Part shown: piece after piece, positions 7,762 to 17,011 of the stretch
Numbering within the stretch: position 1 is the stretch's first letter
Layout: each line of letters starts with the position of its first letter
Source of the DNA: Deltaproteobacteria bacterium
Lineage (GTDB): Bacteria; Myxococcota; Myxococcia; Myxococcales; 40CM-4-68-19
Assembly: GCA_025358085.1 (NCBI GenBank)
Contig: JANYKT010000168.1
Span: 1-42,199, forward strand
Direction: 5' to 3'
Length of the DNA: 42,199 nucleotides
Notes under the pieces: generated by a model
What the model was told of the DNA's origin: nothing
Databases searched by the model: none
What the model saw: the letters and a program-made list of their open reading frames with translations, nothing else
Program-made: the position numbers and the translations under genes

Positions 7762-8847
7762 TCACCGGCCTGACTCTGCCGGGGACGTCTCGCGTCCTGA
7801 TTCAGCGTCCTGCTCCCTGCGCAGCGCGAGGAGCTCGCGCACCAGGATCTGCGTGGTCGCCGCGACCGGGACAGCGATGATCGCGCCTGGCAGGCCCATG
7901 AACTCCGCCATGAAGAGGATGGCGAGCGTGGTGACGAGCGGGTTGAGGTGCACGGTGTAGCGGAAGACCAGCGGGCTGAGCAGGCTCCCTTCCAGCTGTC
8001 CGTAGAGGAGGAAGTAAACGCCCGTCGCGACCGCCTTGAGCGTGCCGCCGGTCATCAGGGCCAGCACGGTGATGGTAACCCCCGAGACCACCGGGCCGGC
8101 GTAGGGAACGGCGCTGGAGACGCCGCTGAGGATTCCCAACGGCAGGAAGTACGGCATGCCGGTGCTGGCCAGGAAGCTGGTCGTCAGCGTGGCATTGATC
8201 GAGCAGATCCCGATGAGCCCGCCAACGTAGCCGCTCACCGAGCCATAGATCTTCTGCACGACTCGCTGGTAGCGCGCCCGGTTTCGCGTGGAGGCCTCGG
8301 CCAGCAGGGCGGCGATGAGGTCGCCGCCGAAGAGCAGCATGAAGATCGCCAGCAGCAGCAGCGTCAAGAACCCGGCCGCCGCGCTTAGCACACCGCCGAT
8401 GGCGGTGAGCAAGGGTGCCACGGCGCCGGCGGCGACGGGAGTTGACTGCCGCAGCTGCGCGTTCACGTCGAAGCGCGCGTCCAGCGCGAGGAAGAGGCGG
8501 GTGTGCTGGAGCTTCTGCCAGAGAGTGGGAGCCTCGGCGATGAACGCCTTCGCCTGGGCGATCGCCGGCGGGATGAGCATGAAGCCCAACCCCGCGCCGA
8601 GCCCGAGCAGCGCGAAGACCACCACCGGCACCGCCCACTTGCGGCGCAGGCCCCTGCGGGTCAGCGCCTCGACCGCGTGATTCATGGCCACGGCGATCAA
8701 GCCGGCTCCCAGCGCGAGCGTCGCGGACACCTGGGTTCTCAGCACGAACACGACCAGGGCGGCCACCGCCAGCACCACGAAGCAGATGGTGAAGACCGTC
8801 TTGAACGTCACCTGCGAGGCGGGGCGAACCGGTCCAGACTCGGGCAT
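7762..8847 (-). CDS. AI-2E family (PerM/UPF0118) membrane protein
   Basis: The 361-residue polytopic protein has paired N-terminal hydrophobic segments (about 10-65), another near 72-95, a soluble stretch (about 95-155) and then a C-terminal membrane block with SGVSSAVPYAGPVVSG and the PLVTTLAILFMAEFMGLPGAIIAVP region typical of the family. Members include TqsA (AI-2 export) and PerM, and some are Na+/H+ antiporters, so the substrate cannot be read from sequence. It runs opposite to the P-type ATPase operon, which carries a second, divergent member of the same family. Confidence 0.9.
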   Translation of the reverse strand: MPESGPVRPASQVTFKTVFTICFVVLAVAALVVFVLRTQVSATLALGAGLIAVAMNHAVEALTRRGLRRKWAVPVVVFALLGLGAGLGFMLIPPAIAQAKAFIAEAPTLWQKLQHTRLFLALDARFDVNAQLRQSTPVAAGAVAPLLTAIGGVLSAAAGFLTLLLLAIFMLLFGGDLIAALLAEASTRNRARYQRVVQKIYGSVSGYVGGLIGICSINATLTTSFLASTGMPYFLPLGILSGVSSAVPYAGPVVSGVTITVLALMTGGTLKAVATGVYFLLYGQLEGSLLSPLVFRYTVHLNPLVTTLAILFMAEFMGLPGAIIAVPVAATTQILVRELLALRREQDAESGRETSPAESGR

Positions 8848-9257
8848 GGAGCCGTTGTACCGGAATCCCGTTCACGAGGGGCGCCGGAGCCGCCCGAACG
8901 CGCGAGGGATCCAGGAGCCGAGCGCCACGAGCATCCGCCCCAAGATCGCCCGCGCTTCAGGTCGGCAAGCCGCGGCTTTTGCGCAGGCGCACCTCCGGCG
9001 CAAGGGCGAGTCAGAAGTCGATCCAGAACTCGAGCTGCCGGGCTGCGCCGTCGATCACCACCGCCGTCCGGTTGACGGGTTGAAGCAGAGTTTGCGAAGG
9101 CGCGCTTCATCGGCGCAGAAAATGCGCCCGCTCCCGATTACCCGGGCCATTCATGACTGCACGGCTCGAAGGTGGCCGCAGTGAGATGCAATCCATTGAG
9201 CGCCCCTGATCCACGCTGGCAAGGTCATTGCAGCAGAGGGACCCGTGGGTGATTCAG
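8848..9257. other. Intergenic region with a possible 3' gene scrap
   Basis: The region lies between the divergent AI-2E-type gene and the P-type ATPase operon. On the minus strand, about 9011-9100 reads TAVVIDGAARQLEFWIDF followed by a stop, which looks like the C-terminal end of a lost protein-coding gene of unknown family. Nothing else is recognisable. Promoters for both flanking units should lie here. Confidence 0.3.
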
Positions 9258-11873
9258 ATGACTGAAACGGTGACATTCTCGGCGGTGGAGAGGGCCCGGT
9301 CTTTCGCCGAAGACGCGCAGCCGCTTCAAGGGCTCTCAACGGGCGACGCAATCGCCAGGCTCGCGGCCGACGGACCCAACGAGCTGCCGCAGGAGCGCCG
9401 GCGCGGAGTCCTGAAGATCGCGCTGGAAGTCGTGCGCCAGCCGATGTTCCTCATGCTGGTCGCTGCAGGGTCCTTGTACCTGATGATCGGCGAGCCCACC
9501 GACGCGATGATGCTGCTCGGATTCGTCGTGGTCGTCATGGGCATTACCGTCGTGCAGGAGCGGCGGACCGAACGCGCGCTGGAGGCGCTCCGCGATCTCT
9601 CGAGCTCGCGTGCGCTGGTGATCCGCGACGGCGTGCAGCAGCGCATTGCGGGCCGCGAGGTCGTGCGCGGCGACTTGATCCTGCTCTCGGAAGGCGACCG
9701 AGTCCCCGCGGACGCACTGCTGCGGACGGACGGCAACCTTGCGGCGGACGAATCACTCCTGACCGGTGAGTCGGTTCCCGTTCGCAAGAGCGCATCCGCG
9801 ATCGCGTCGGCACTGGATCCGCCCGGCGGCGACGAACTACCGTCGCTCTTCTCCGGCACACTGGTCACCGCCGGCCAGGGCATGGCCGAAGTCGTCGCCA
9901 CCGGACCTCGCACCGAGCTGGGGAAGATCGGCAAGGCTCTGCAGACGCTGGAGCGCGAACCCACCCCGCTTCAGCAAGCGGCGGGCAAGCTGGTGCGGCT
10001 GATGGCCGTGGTCGGTCTCGGGCTCTCCGCGTTGGTGATTGTCGCCTACGCGCTGACCCGCGGCGGCAGCGGCGGCGCCTGGCGCGAGGGCGCCCAGGCC
10101 GGCATCGCGATGGCCATGGCGGTGCTGCCCGAGGAGTTCCCGGTCATCCTCACCATTTTCCTCGCCCTGGGCGCGTGGCGTATTTCGCACCGCCACGTGC
10201 TCACGCGGCGGATGCCGGCGGTGGAGACTCTCGGCGCCGTCACCGTGCTCTGCGTGGATAAGACCGGCACGCTCACCCTCAACCAGATGACGCTCGCGGC
10301 CATCGATCACGAGGGCACGTCTTTCGACGTGCGCAGCAGCGCGCCGGTGCCTTCACGCTTTCATCGCGTGCTCGAGGCTGCGGTTCTCTCCAGCCGCTCC
10401 GATCCGTTCGATCCAATGGAGCGGGCGCTCGTCGATGCTGGACGTCGCTTGTTGACCGGGGCGCAGGAGGAACGCGAGCTGATCCGCGAATATCCTCTCA
10501 CCCCACAGCTTCTCGCGGTGTCGCAGGCCTGGCGGACCAGCGCCGACAAGGCGCTGCTGGTGGCGGCCAAAGGCGCGCCCGAAGCGATCGCGACGCTGTG
10601 CCGTCTGACGGCTCCCGCTCGAGAAGAACTGGGGCGTCGCTCCGCCCAGTTCGCGGCGGAAGGGTTGCGCGTCTTGGGGGTGGCGGCGGCGCGCATCGAC
10701 GAGGAGAAGCTGCCCCGCGAGCAGGGGGAGCTGCACCTCGCGTTTCTCGGCCTGGTCGCGCTGGAGGACCCGGTGCGGCCAGCCGTGCCCGCAGCAGTTG
10801 CCGAATGCCGCAGCGCCGGCATCCGCGTGGTGATGATTACCGGGGACTATCCCGCCACCGCCCGCAGCATCGCTGCCCAGGCCGGCATCGCCGATCCCGG
10901 CGCGTTGATGACCGGCCCCGAGCTGAACGCGCTGAGCGAGGACGAGTTCGCCGCGCGCGTGCGAAGCGTGAACGTCTTCGCGCGGGTGGTGCCGAAGCAG
11001 AAGCTGCGCATCGTCGAGGCGCTCAAGCGCAGCGGCGAGATCGTCGGCATGACGGGCGACGGAGTCAACGACGCCCCGGCCCTGAAGGCGGCGCACATCG
11101 GCGTGGCCATGGGTGGACGGGGCACGGACGTGGCACGCGAGTCAGCGGCGCTGGTGCTCCTCGACGACGAGTTCCCTTCCATCGTGGCGGCGATCCGTCT
11201 GGGCCGGCGCATCTTCGACAACATCAAGAAGGCGTTCACCTACACCTTCGCGGTGCACGTGCCGATCGCGGGGCTGTCGGTGGCACCGCTGTTCGTGCCT
11301 GGCTGGCCTCTGCTGCTCCTGCCGGTGCACATCGTTTTCATGGAGCTGATCATCGATCCCGCCTGCTCGCTGGTCTTCGAGGCCGAGGAGGCGGAGCCCG
11401 ACGTGATGCGGCGTGCCCCCCGCGACCCCCGTGAGCAACTGTTCTCTCGCGCGGCCATGGGTTGGGGACTTCTCCAAGGCACCGGGGTGCTGGCCCTGGC
11501 CCTGGCCGCGTTCGTCGCAGTCACGCGAATGGGCGAACCCACGCCCGCTGCGCGCGCCGTGGCGTTCACGGCGATCGTGCTCGGGAACCTGTTCCTGATT
11601 CTCGGCAACCGCTCGCGGACCCGCAGCACGCTCTCGATGCTGCGAGAGCCAAATGCGACGCTCTGGTGGGTGGTCGGCGGCGCCGCGGTCTTTCTGGCGC
11701 TGGCGCTGTTCGTTCCCCTCTTCCGCGGGATCTTCCACTTCGGCGCGCCCTCGGCGGCAGCGTTGACCTTGGGCATCGTTGCCGGGCTTGCGACGCTGCC
11801 TTGGGTCGAGGTGCTGAGGCTGTTGCGCAACCGGGCTCCACGCGCGGACAGAGCTTTGCCGGGAACCGCATGA
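9258..11873 (+). CDS. P-type cation-transporting ATPase (P2-like)
   Basis: The product has 871 residues from the ATG at 9258. An N-terminal cation-ATPase domain (LQGLSTGDAIARLAADGPNELP) is followed by membrane helices. The actuator motif is LTGES, the phosphorylation motif DKTGTLT (Asp334), the hinge motif TGDGVNDAPALK (about 599) and the end is a helical C-terminus. The fourth membrane helix has PEEFPVIL where Ca2+ pumps have PEGLP, placing it in a bacterial P2-like group of unassigned ion specificity. An upstream TTG (9228) would add ten residues and is less likely. The TGA overlaps the next ATG (11870-11873), so the AI-2E-type gene is translationally coupled. The setting with Usp and FtsH genes suggests ion homeostasis under stress. 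Confidence 0.92.
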   Translation: MTETVTFSAVERARSFAEDAQPLQGLSTGDAIARLAADGPNELPQERRRGVLKIALEVVRQPMFLMLVAAGSLYLMIGEPTDAMMLLGFVVVVMGITVVQERRTERALEALRDLSSSRALVIRDGVQQRIAGREVVRGDLILLSEGDRVPADALLRTDGNLAADESLLTGESVPVRKSASAIASALDPPGGDELPSLFSGTLVTAGQGMAEVVATGPRTELGKIGKALQTLEREPTPLQQAAGKLVRLMAVVGLGLSALVIVAYALTRGGSGGAWREGAQAGIAMAMAVLPEEFPVILTIFLALGAWRISHRHVLTRRMPAVETLGAVTVLCVDKTGTLTLNQMTLAAIDHEGTSFDVRSSAPVPSRFHRVLEAAVLSSRSDPFDPMERALVDAGRRLLTGAQEERELIREYPLTPQLLAVSQAWRTSADKALLVAAKGAPEAIATLCRLTAPAREELGRRSAQFAAEGLRVLGVAAARIDEEKLPREQGELHLAFLGLVALEDPVRPAVPAAVAECRSAGIRVVMITGDYPATARSIAAQAGIADPGALMTGPELNALSEDEFAARVRSVNVFARVVPKQKLRIVEALKRSGEIVGMTGDGVNDAPALKAAHIGVAMGGRGTDVARESAALVLLDDEFPSIVAAIRLGRRIFDNIKKAFTYTFAVHVPIAGLSVAPLFVPGWPLLLLPVHIVFMELIIDPACSLVFEAEEAEPDVMRRAPRDPREQLFSRAAMGWGLLQGTGVLALALAAFVAVTRMGEPTPAARAVAFTAIVLGNLFLILGNRSRTRSTLSMLREPNATLWWVVGGAAVFLALALFVPLFRGIFHFGAPSAAALTLGIVAGLATLPWVEVLRLLRNRAPRADRALPGTA

Positions 11874-12943
11874 AGGAGATGGCCATCCCCGCGGACCCGT
11901 CGCCCGTGCCCCTGGATCGGCGACCGATCAAGGTCGTAGCCCTGTTGCTGCTCCTCTCGCTGTTCTGGGTGCTGAGTCCCGTGCTGGTTGCCATGGTCGC
12001 GGGAGGGTTCGCCGTCCTCGTCGCGCAGCGTCCATTCGAGCGGTTCGTGCTGGCGCTGCGGGGCCGCCGCCTGCTTGCAGCCGCGCTCGCGACGGCGGGA
12101 GTGGCTCTGGTCGTCCTCCTTCCGCTCACGGCGGCGGCCTTGGCCGGATGGGCGCAGGCCGCCGATGCAGCGCGCTGGCTCGTCGGGAAGCTCGGGCCAT
12201 CGGGAGGATTGCGCGCGTCGCTGGAGAAGATGCCCGGGTTCATCCGCGACGCGCTGCCCGGATTGCTCGAGAGCGCCCGGGCCGCCTTGGTGGACTCCGC
12301 CGCGCGCGCCGCGGCTCTGGTTCCACGCGCCGCCGCGTCGGTGGGACGCATGCTGGTCGGAGTGTTGCTTTCGCTGGTGACTGTCTTCTACCTCTTCCTG
12401 CAGGGGCCGGCGCTGGTGGCGTTCCTGCTGCGCGTCAGCCCGCTGCAGCAGCCACAGACATCAGCCCTGCTGCGCGAGGTTCGCGCGGTTGCGCTGGGAC
12501 TGTTCCGGGGGGGAGTCCTCGCGGCGCTCTACCACGGGACGGGTGCTGCGATCGGATTCGCGATCTTCGGGTTGCCGCACGTGCTCTTGCTGGGGCTTCT
12601 CACGGCGGCGGCCTCCCTCGTCCCACTGGTGGGCACCGGCCTCGTCTGCGTTCCGCTGGTCGTGGGGCTCGCGCTGTCGGGAGCGGTGGGAAAGGCCATC
12701 GGTCTCGGAATCTATTCTGTCCTCGTCGTCGGCTTTGGCGATCAGCTGCTGCGCCCGATGTGGTCGAAAGGCGCGATGGCCCTGCCGCGCCTGCTGCTCT
12801 TCCTCACCATCTTCGGCGGTCTTCAGATCTTCGGGCCCATCGGGCTGCTGCTGGGTCCCCTCGCGGGGAGCCTCGCGGTGGTGGCACTTGAATTGGTGGC
12901 CGAGCCGCTTCCGGCTGTTAGCCTGCCGTCAAGATGGCCATGA
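11870..12943 (+). CDS. AI-2E family (PerM/UPF0118) membrane protein, second copy
   Basis: The 357-residue polytopic protein has an N-terminal hydrophobic pair (about 20-55), another helix near 65-90, a soluble segment (about 95-150) and a C-terminal membrane block with [18 protein letters not shown] and [19 protein letters not shown], a recognisable family ending. It differs clearly from the copy at 7762-8847, so the two are not a recent duplication. The ATG at 11870 overlaps the ATPase stop by 4 nt. Its own stop (12941-12943) overlaps the FtsH start region, which puts it in the middle of a three-gene coupled unit. The transported substrate is unknown. Confidence 0.88.
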   Translation: MKEMAIPADPSPVPLDRRPIKVVALLLLLSLFWVLSPVLVAMVAGGFAVLVAQRPFERFVLALRGRRLLAAALATAGVALVVLLPLTAAALAGWAQAADAARWLVGKLGPSGGLRASLEKMPGFIRDALPGLLESARAALVDSAARAAALVPRAAASVGRMLVGVLLSLVTVFYLFLQGPALVAFLLRVSPLQQPQTSALLREVRAVALGLFRGGVLAALYHGTGAAIGFAIFGLPHVLLLGLLTAAASLVPLVGTGLVCVPLVVGLALSGAVGKAIGLGIYSVLVVGFGDQLLRPMWSKGAMALPRLLLFLTIFGGLQIFGPIGLLLGPLAGSLAVVALELVAEPLPAVSLPSRWP

Positions 12944-14784
12944 ACAAAAAACAGACCGGTTTCAACCTTGGGTACGTGCTGCTGGCCGTAATGGGCGTGT
13001 TGCTCCTGCAGGACTTCTGGATGCGCCGGCAGGCGGTCGCGACCATCCCGTACAGCGAGTTCCAGAAGCTGGTCAGCGAGGACAAGATCGCGAACGTCGT
13101 CGTTGGCCAGGACCAGCTCTCCGGCGAGTTCAAGCAAGCGATCGGCGGCAAGAAGCGGTTCGTCGCCGTCCGCGTCGCCGCCGACATCGCGAAGGAGCTC
13201 GACCAGCACGCCGTCGAGTACCGTGGCCAGTTCGAATCCAATTTCGTCTCGCTTCTCCTCTCCTGGATCGTGCCGATCGCGATCTTCGGCGGCATCTGGA
13301 TGTTTCTCGGCCGCCGCATGGCGAAGCAGCTCGGTGGGCCGGGCGGCGGGCTGATGGCGATCGGCAAGTCCAAGGCGAAGGTGTACGTCGAGACCGACAC
13401 CAAGGTGACGTTCGCCGACGTGGCGGGCGTGGACGAGGCCAAGGCCGAGCTGCAGGAGGTGGTCGCTTTCCTCAAGGATCCGAAGCAGCACGGCCGGCTC
13501 GGTGCGCGCATGCCGAAGGGCGTCCTCCTGGTCGGCCCTCCCGGCACCGGCAAGACGCTGCTGGCCAAGGCGGTCGCGGGCGAAGCCGCGGTGCCGTTCT
13601 TCTCCATCTCCGGGTCGGAGTTCGTGGAAATGTTCGTCGGCGTCGGCGCCGCCCGGGTGCGCGACCTGTTCGAGCAGGCCCGCGCGAAGGCGCCCTGCAT
13701 CGTCTTCATCGACGAGCTGGACGCGCTTGGCCGCGCCCGGGGCACCATGCCCGGATTTGGCGGTCACGACGAGAAGGAGCAGACACTGAACCAGCTTCTG
13801 GTCGAGATGGACGGGTTTGATCCGGCCTCCGGGATCGTCCTCCTGGCCGCCACCAACCGGCCCGAGATCCTCGATCCGGCGCTGCTGCGGGCCGGCCGCT
13901 TCGACCGGCAGGTTCTGGTCGATCGCCCCGACCGCATCGGACGCGATCAGATCCTGAAAGTCCACACGCGCCTGGTGACGCTGGGAACGGACGTCAAGCT
14001 CGAGGACGTCGCCGCGCTCACGCCGGGCTTCACGGGCGCGGACCTCGCGAACCTCGTCAACGAGGCAGCGCTGGTCGCGACCCGACGCGACGGCGATCAG
14101 ATCGTCATGAACGACTTCAACCTGGCCATCGAGCGGATTGTCGCCGGGTTGGAGAAGAAGAACCGGCTCCTCAATCCACGCGAACGGGAGATCGTAGCGC
14201 ACCACGAGATGGGGCACGCCTTCGTCGCGGCCGCGCTTCCCGGCACCGACACGGTCCACAAGATCTCCATCATCCCGCGCGGCATCGGCGCGCTGGGGTA
14301 CACCATCCAGCGCCCGACCGAGGACCGCTACCTCATGACCCTCAACGAGTTGGAGAACAAGATGGCGGTCCTGCTCGGTGGGCGCGCCGCGGAGCACCTC
14401 GTCTTCGGCCACCTCTCCACCGGCGCCGCCGACGATCTCTCCAAGGCGACCGACATCGCGCGCAGCATGGTAACCCGCTTCGGCATGGACGACATGCTCG
14501 GTCCGGTGACGTACGAGACCGAGCCCAATGCTTTCATGGGCCAGGCGTACGGCTCGAACCGGCTTTACGCCGAGGAGACTGCGCGGGAGATCGACGTCGC
14601 GGTGCGCGGCATGGTCGAGGCGCAGTTTCAGCGCGCACGCGCGATCCTGGCGGCGAACCGCCCGCTTCTCGAGGGCGCCGCCGGGACGCTGCTCGCGAAC
14701 GAGACGCTCGCGGGAGCACAGCTCGAGGGCATCCTGAAAGGCGTCGGCCAAAAGCCAGCGGCGCGCATCGCAGGAAGTGCGTAG
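12934..14784 (+). CDS. ftsH: ATP-dependent zinc metalloprotease FtsH
   Basis: The 616-residue protein has a first membrane helix at about 11-28, a periplasmic region at 32-103, and a second helix at 104-126. The AAA domain has Walker A GPPGTGKT (201-208), pore loop MFVGVGAAR, Walker [12 protein letters not shown] and the second region of homology [21 protein letters not shown]. The M41 protease domain has HEMGH (424-428) and the third zinc-ligand region STGAADDL (near 500). FtsH degrades unassembled membrane proteins and regulators. Starts at 12934 or 12940 are both possible; the second forms an ATGA overlap with the preceding stop. Co-transcription with a P-type ATPase and an AI-2E-type protein suggests an accessory stress FtsH rather than the housekeeping copy. 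Confidence 0.95.
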   Translation: MAMNKKQTGFNLGYVLLAVMGVLLLQDFWMRRQAVATIPYSEFQKLVSEDKIANVVVGQDQLSGEFKQAIGGKKRFVAVRVAADIAKELDQHAVEYRGQFESNFVSLLLSWIVPIAIFGGIWMFLGRRMAKQLGGPGGGLMAIGKSKAKVYVETDTKVTFADVAGVDEAKAELQEVVAFLKDPKQHGRLGARMPKGVLLVGPPGTGKTLLAKAVAGEAAVPFFSISGSEFVEMFVGVGAARVRDLFEQARAKAPCIVFIDELDALGRARGTMPGFGGHDEKEQTLNQLLVEMDGFDPASGIVLLAATNRPEILDPALLRAGRFDRQVLVDRPDRIGRDQILKVHTRLVTLGTDVKLEDVAALTPGFTGADLANLVNEAALVATRRDGDQIVMNDFNLAIERIVAGLEKKNRLLNPREREIVAHHEMGHAFVAAALPGTDTVHKISIIPRGIGALGYTIQRPTEDRYLMTLNELENKMAVLLGGRAAEHLVFGHLSTGAADDLSKATDIARSMVTRFGMDDMLGPVTYETEPNAFMGQAYGSNRLYAEETAREIDVAVRGMVEAQFQRARAILAANRPLLEGAAGTLLANETLAGAQLEGILKGVGQKPAARIAGSA

Positions 14785-14829
14785 CGCCGCATACCCGCTC
14801 TCAGCGCGCGCCCGGTTGTTCAGCCGCCC

Positions 14830-15798
14830 TTAGATGAACCGGCGCGACACCTCGTCCAGCCGGGACAGCTCCTGCGGGGTCAGCCTGAGCCCCATCGCGC
14901 CGACGTTCGCGTCGACATGGTTTGGCTTGGTGGCGCCTGGGATGGCGACGACGGTATCTCCGTGGACCTGCAGCAGCCACGCGAGCGCGACCTGCCCGGA
15001 CGTGGTGCCGTGCGCCTGCGCAATGGCGCGGACCTCGGTGACGACAGGGAGGCTCTTCTCGAGGCCTCTTTTCCGGAACGACGGCAGGAACTTCCGCGGC
15101 CCTGCGCTCCCCGCGATGAGCTTTGGATCGTCGTGGAACTTGCCGGTCAGGATCCCCTGCGCGAGCGGCGAGTACGCGATGATGGTGATGCCGAGCTCCT
15201 TCGCGGCGGCCATCACGCCGGAGCGCTCGATGTTGCGATCGAGCAGGCTGTACTGGACCTGGTTCGTCGCGAGCGTGAGCCCGTGGGCCTGCAGCGCCGC
15301 GTGGGCCGTGCGCATCGCGCGCGCGCTGAAGTTGCTCACGCCCACCGCGCGGATCTGCTTGCTCTTCACCAGCGCCGCCATCGCGTTCATCTCGGCAGTC
15401 GCGGTGGAAAACGAGAACGAGTGGTGCACCTGGTGCAGGTCGATGGGGTACGGCGAGAGCTTTGCCTGACGGACGCCGATGGTCGACTGGATGGAGGACG
15501 CCGTTCGCAGCGCGGGCCACCACTTCGTGGCGATGATGACCTCGCCTGGCTTCTTGCCCGCGGCGGCCAGCGCGCGCGCGAGGGCCTCCTCGGACTGGCC
15601 CTTGCCATAGATCTCCGCGGTGTCGAACCAGTCCACCCCGCCCTTCAGCGACGCGGCGACGATCTGGTTCACGGTGTCCTGCTGCACGGTGCCCCAGAAG
15701 TTCCCGACCGCTCCCGAGCCTCCGGAGAACTGCCAGCAGCCGAGCCCGATCGGCGTCACCTCGAGATCCGTCCGCCCCAGCCTCCTTCGGGTACTCAT
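14830..15798 (-). CDS. Aldo/keto reductase
   Basis: The 322-residue protein is a NADPH-dependent TIM-barrel oxidoreductase. From the ATG at 15798 the catalytic tetrad is visible as Asp59 (DWFDTAEIY), Tyr64, Lys92 (ATKWWP) and His125 in LHQVHHSF. The cofactor-binding end includes VAIPGATKPNHVDAN. It is the MSTRRRLGRTDLEV-type subfamily that reduces carbonyl compounds; the substrate is not deducible. The ATG at 15837 would add 13 residues not typical of the family. It converges with the FtsH operon and diverges from the transposase-relic/ABC-transporter region. Confidence 0.92.
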   Translation of the reverse strand: MSTRRRLGRTDLEVTPIGLGCWQFSGGSGAVGNFWGTVQQDTVNQIVAASLKGGVDWFDTAEIYGKGQSEEALARALAAAGKKPGEVIIATKWWPALRTASSIQSTIGVRQAKLSPYPIDLHQVHHSFSFSTATAEMNAMAALVKSKQIRAVGVSNFSARAMRTAHAALQAHGLTLATNQVQYSLLDRNIERSGVMAAAKELGITIIAYSPLAQGILTGKFHDDPKLIAGSAGPRKFLPSFRKRGLEKSLPVVTEVRAIAQAHGTTSGQVALAWLLQVHGDTVVAIPGATKPNHVDANVGAMGLRLTPQELSRLDEVSRRFI

Positions 15799-15829
15799 CG
15801 GCGCAACTTCGCAAACTCGCGCACCGTCG

Positions 15830-16270
15830 TCACGCAATGGTTCCGACCCGTCGGGCTATCGACCGCGCAACTCGCGTCGGCGCGCGCCGCCATCCGGTAG
15901 AGAGCAGCCAGGTGCGCGGCGGCGAGGCGCACTCCGGAATAGCCGCCGAGGTAAAGGGGTCGTCAACGGTCGGGCGCATCCCCCCGCACGCATCGTGGAT
16001 GGCTGCGTTCTCAAGCACATAACGACGCGCCCGGCCGACTTCGGTTGGCGTCTTGAGAATATGCGCGTGGAAGCGATCGGCGAAGACGCGCCCTTTCCTT
16101 TTCACCGAGTGGTTGAGCGCGCGCGCCATCCTGATTTGCAGCGATTGGAGGCCGCGCGACAAGGCGACGCGGTTTCCCGCCTCGACAACCAGGTGCAAGT
16201 GATTCGAGAGGATAGCGAAGTGGACGACGCGGAGGTGAGCAACGCCTTCCCACGGAGGGTGCAAACGCTT
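15830..16270 (-). pseudogene. Truncated REP-associated (Y1, IS200/IS605-like) tyrosine transposase
   Basis: The minus-strand frame reads RVVHFAILSNHLHLVVEAG, then RARRYVLENAAIH and PPRTWLLSTGWRR before its stop at 15830. The HxH metal motif (HLH), the Tyr-containing helix and the final PRTWLLxTGWRR are typical of REP-associated Y1 transposases found in many Myxococcota. The N-terminal part is missing: the recognisable frame fades near 16270, immediately before the ABC-transporter gene on the opposite strand. It is a remnant, not a working transposase. The exact left boundary is uncertain. Confidence 0.75.
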
Positions 16271-16294
16271 GCCACTCCGTGCTCTACCCATCCG

Positions 16295-17011
16295 GTGATC
16301 TTCGAAGTCATTCAGGCGGTGAAGCAGTACGGCGGCGCGGTTGCGCTCGGACCTGTTGATCTCTTTATCGACCAGGGCGCCACGATCGCCCTGCTCGGGA
16401 CCAGCGGGGCCGGCAAGTCCACGCTCCTGCGCATGCTCAATGGCCTGGTCCTCCCCGACGCGGGCGAGGTGCGCTTTCGCGGCGCCCCCATCGTCGACGC
16501 GCCGGCTGTGCGGCGGCAGATCGGCTATGTGGTCCAGGGCGGCGGGCTCTTTCCGCACCTCGACGCCGGAGCGAATGTCGCGCTGGTGGCGCGCTATTTG
16601 AATAGGCCCGAAGCGGATATCGCAAAACGCCTCGACGAGCTTTGCGAACTGGTGCGGCTGCCCCGAACAGCGCTGAATCGTTATCCCTCGCAAATGTCCG
16701 GCGGCCAGGCGCAGCGGGTGAGCCTGATGCGCGCGCTGATGCTCGACTGCGAAGTGCTGCTCTTTGACGAGCCGCTGGGCGCGCTCGATCCGGTTACGCG
16801 CTTCGACCTGCAGCAGGACCTGCGCGCGATCTTTACCCGGCTGCGCAAGACGGTGGTCATCGTTACGCACGACCTGCGGGAGGCGCAGGCGCTGACCGAC
16901 CGCGCGATCTTGATGCGCAATGGCCAGGTGCTGCAGGACGGCACGGTCGCCGAGCTCATCCGCGCGCCCAAGGATGAATGGGCCGCCCGCTTCGTGAAAG
17001 CACAATCGTGA
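16295..17011 (+). CDS. Osmoprotectant-type ABC importer, ATP-binding subunit (OpuCA/ProV-like)
   Basis: The 238-residue ATPase has Walker A GTSGAGKST, Q-loop QGGGLFPHL, signature MSGGQAQR, Walker B LLFDEPLGALD and switch His in VIVTHD. No C-terminal CBS pair is present, so it is shorter than classical OpuCA or ProV. The GTG at 16295 is chosen because IFEVIQAVKQYGG is a normal N-terminus; in-frame sequence further upstream overlaps the transposase relic antisense. The stop overlaps the next gene's GTG (17008-17011), indicating tight coupling. The transporter would import glycine betaine, choline or related quaternary amines, as inferred from the partner protein. Confidence 0.9.
   Translation: MIFEVIQAVKQYGGAVALGPVDLFIDQGATIALLGTSGAGKSTLLRMLNGLVLPDAGEVRFRGAPIVDAPAVRRQIGYVVQGGGLFPHLDAGANVALVARYLNRPEADIAKRLDELCELVRLPRTALNRYPSQMSGGQAQRVSLMRALMLDCEVLLFDEPLGALDPVTRFDLQQDLRAIFTRLRKTVVIVTHDLREAQALTDRAILMRNGQVLQDGTVAELIRAPKDEWAARFVKAQS

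Noticed and set aside
10598-11434. A 278-codon open frame inside the P-type ATPase gene
   Set aside because: It is an out-of-frame shadow, Arg-rich and without motifs, while the ATPase frame is uninterrupted.
12823-14751. A 642-codon open frame on the minus strand
   Set aside because: It is antisense to ftsH, which has complete family motifs; the opposite frame has no recognisable protein.
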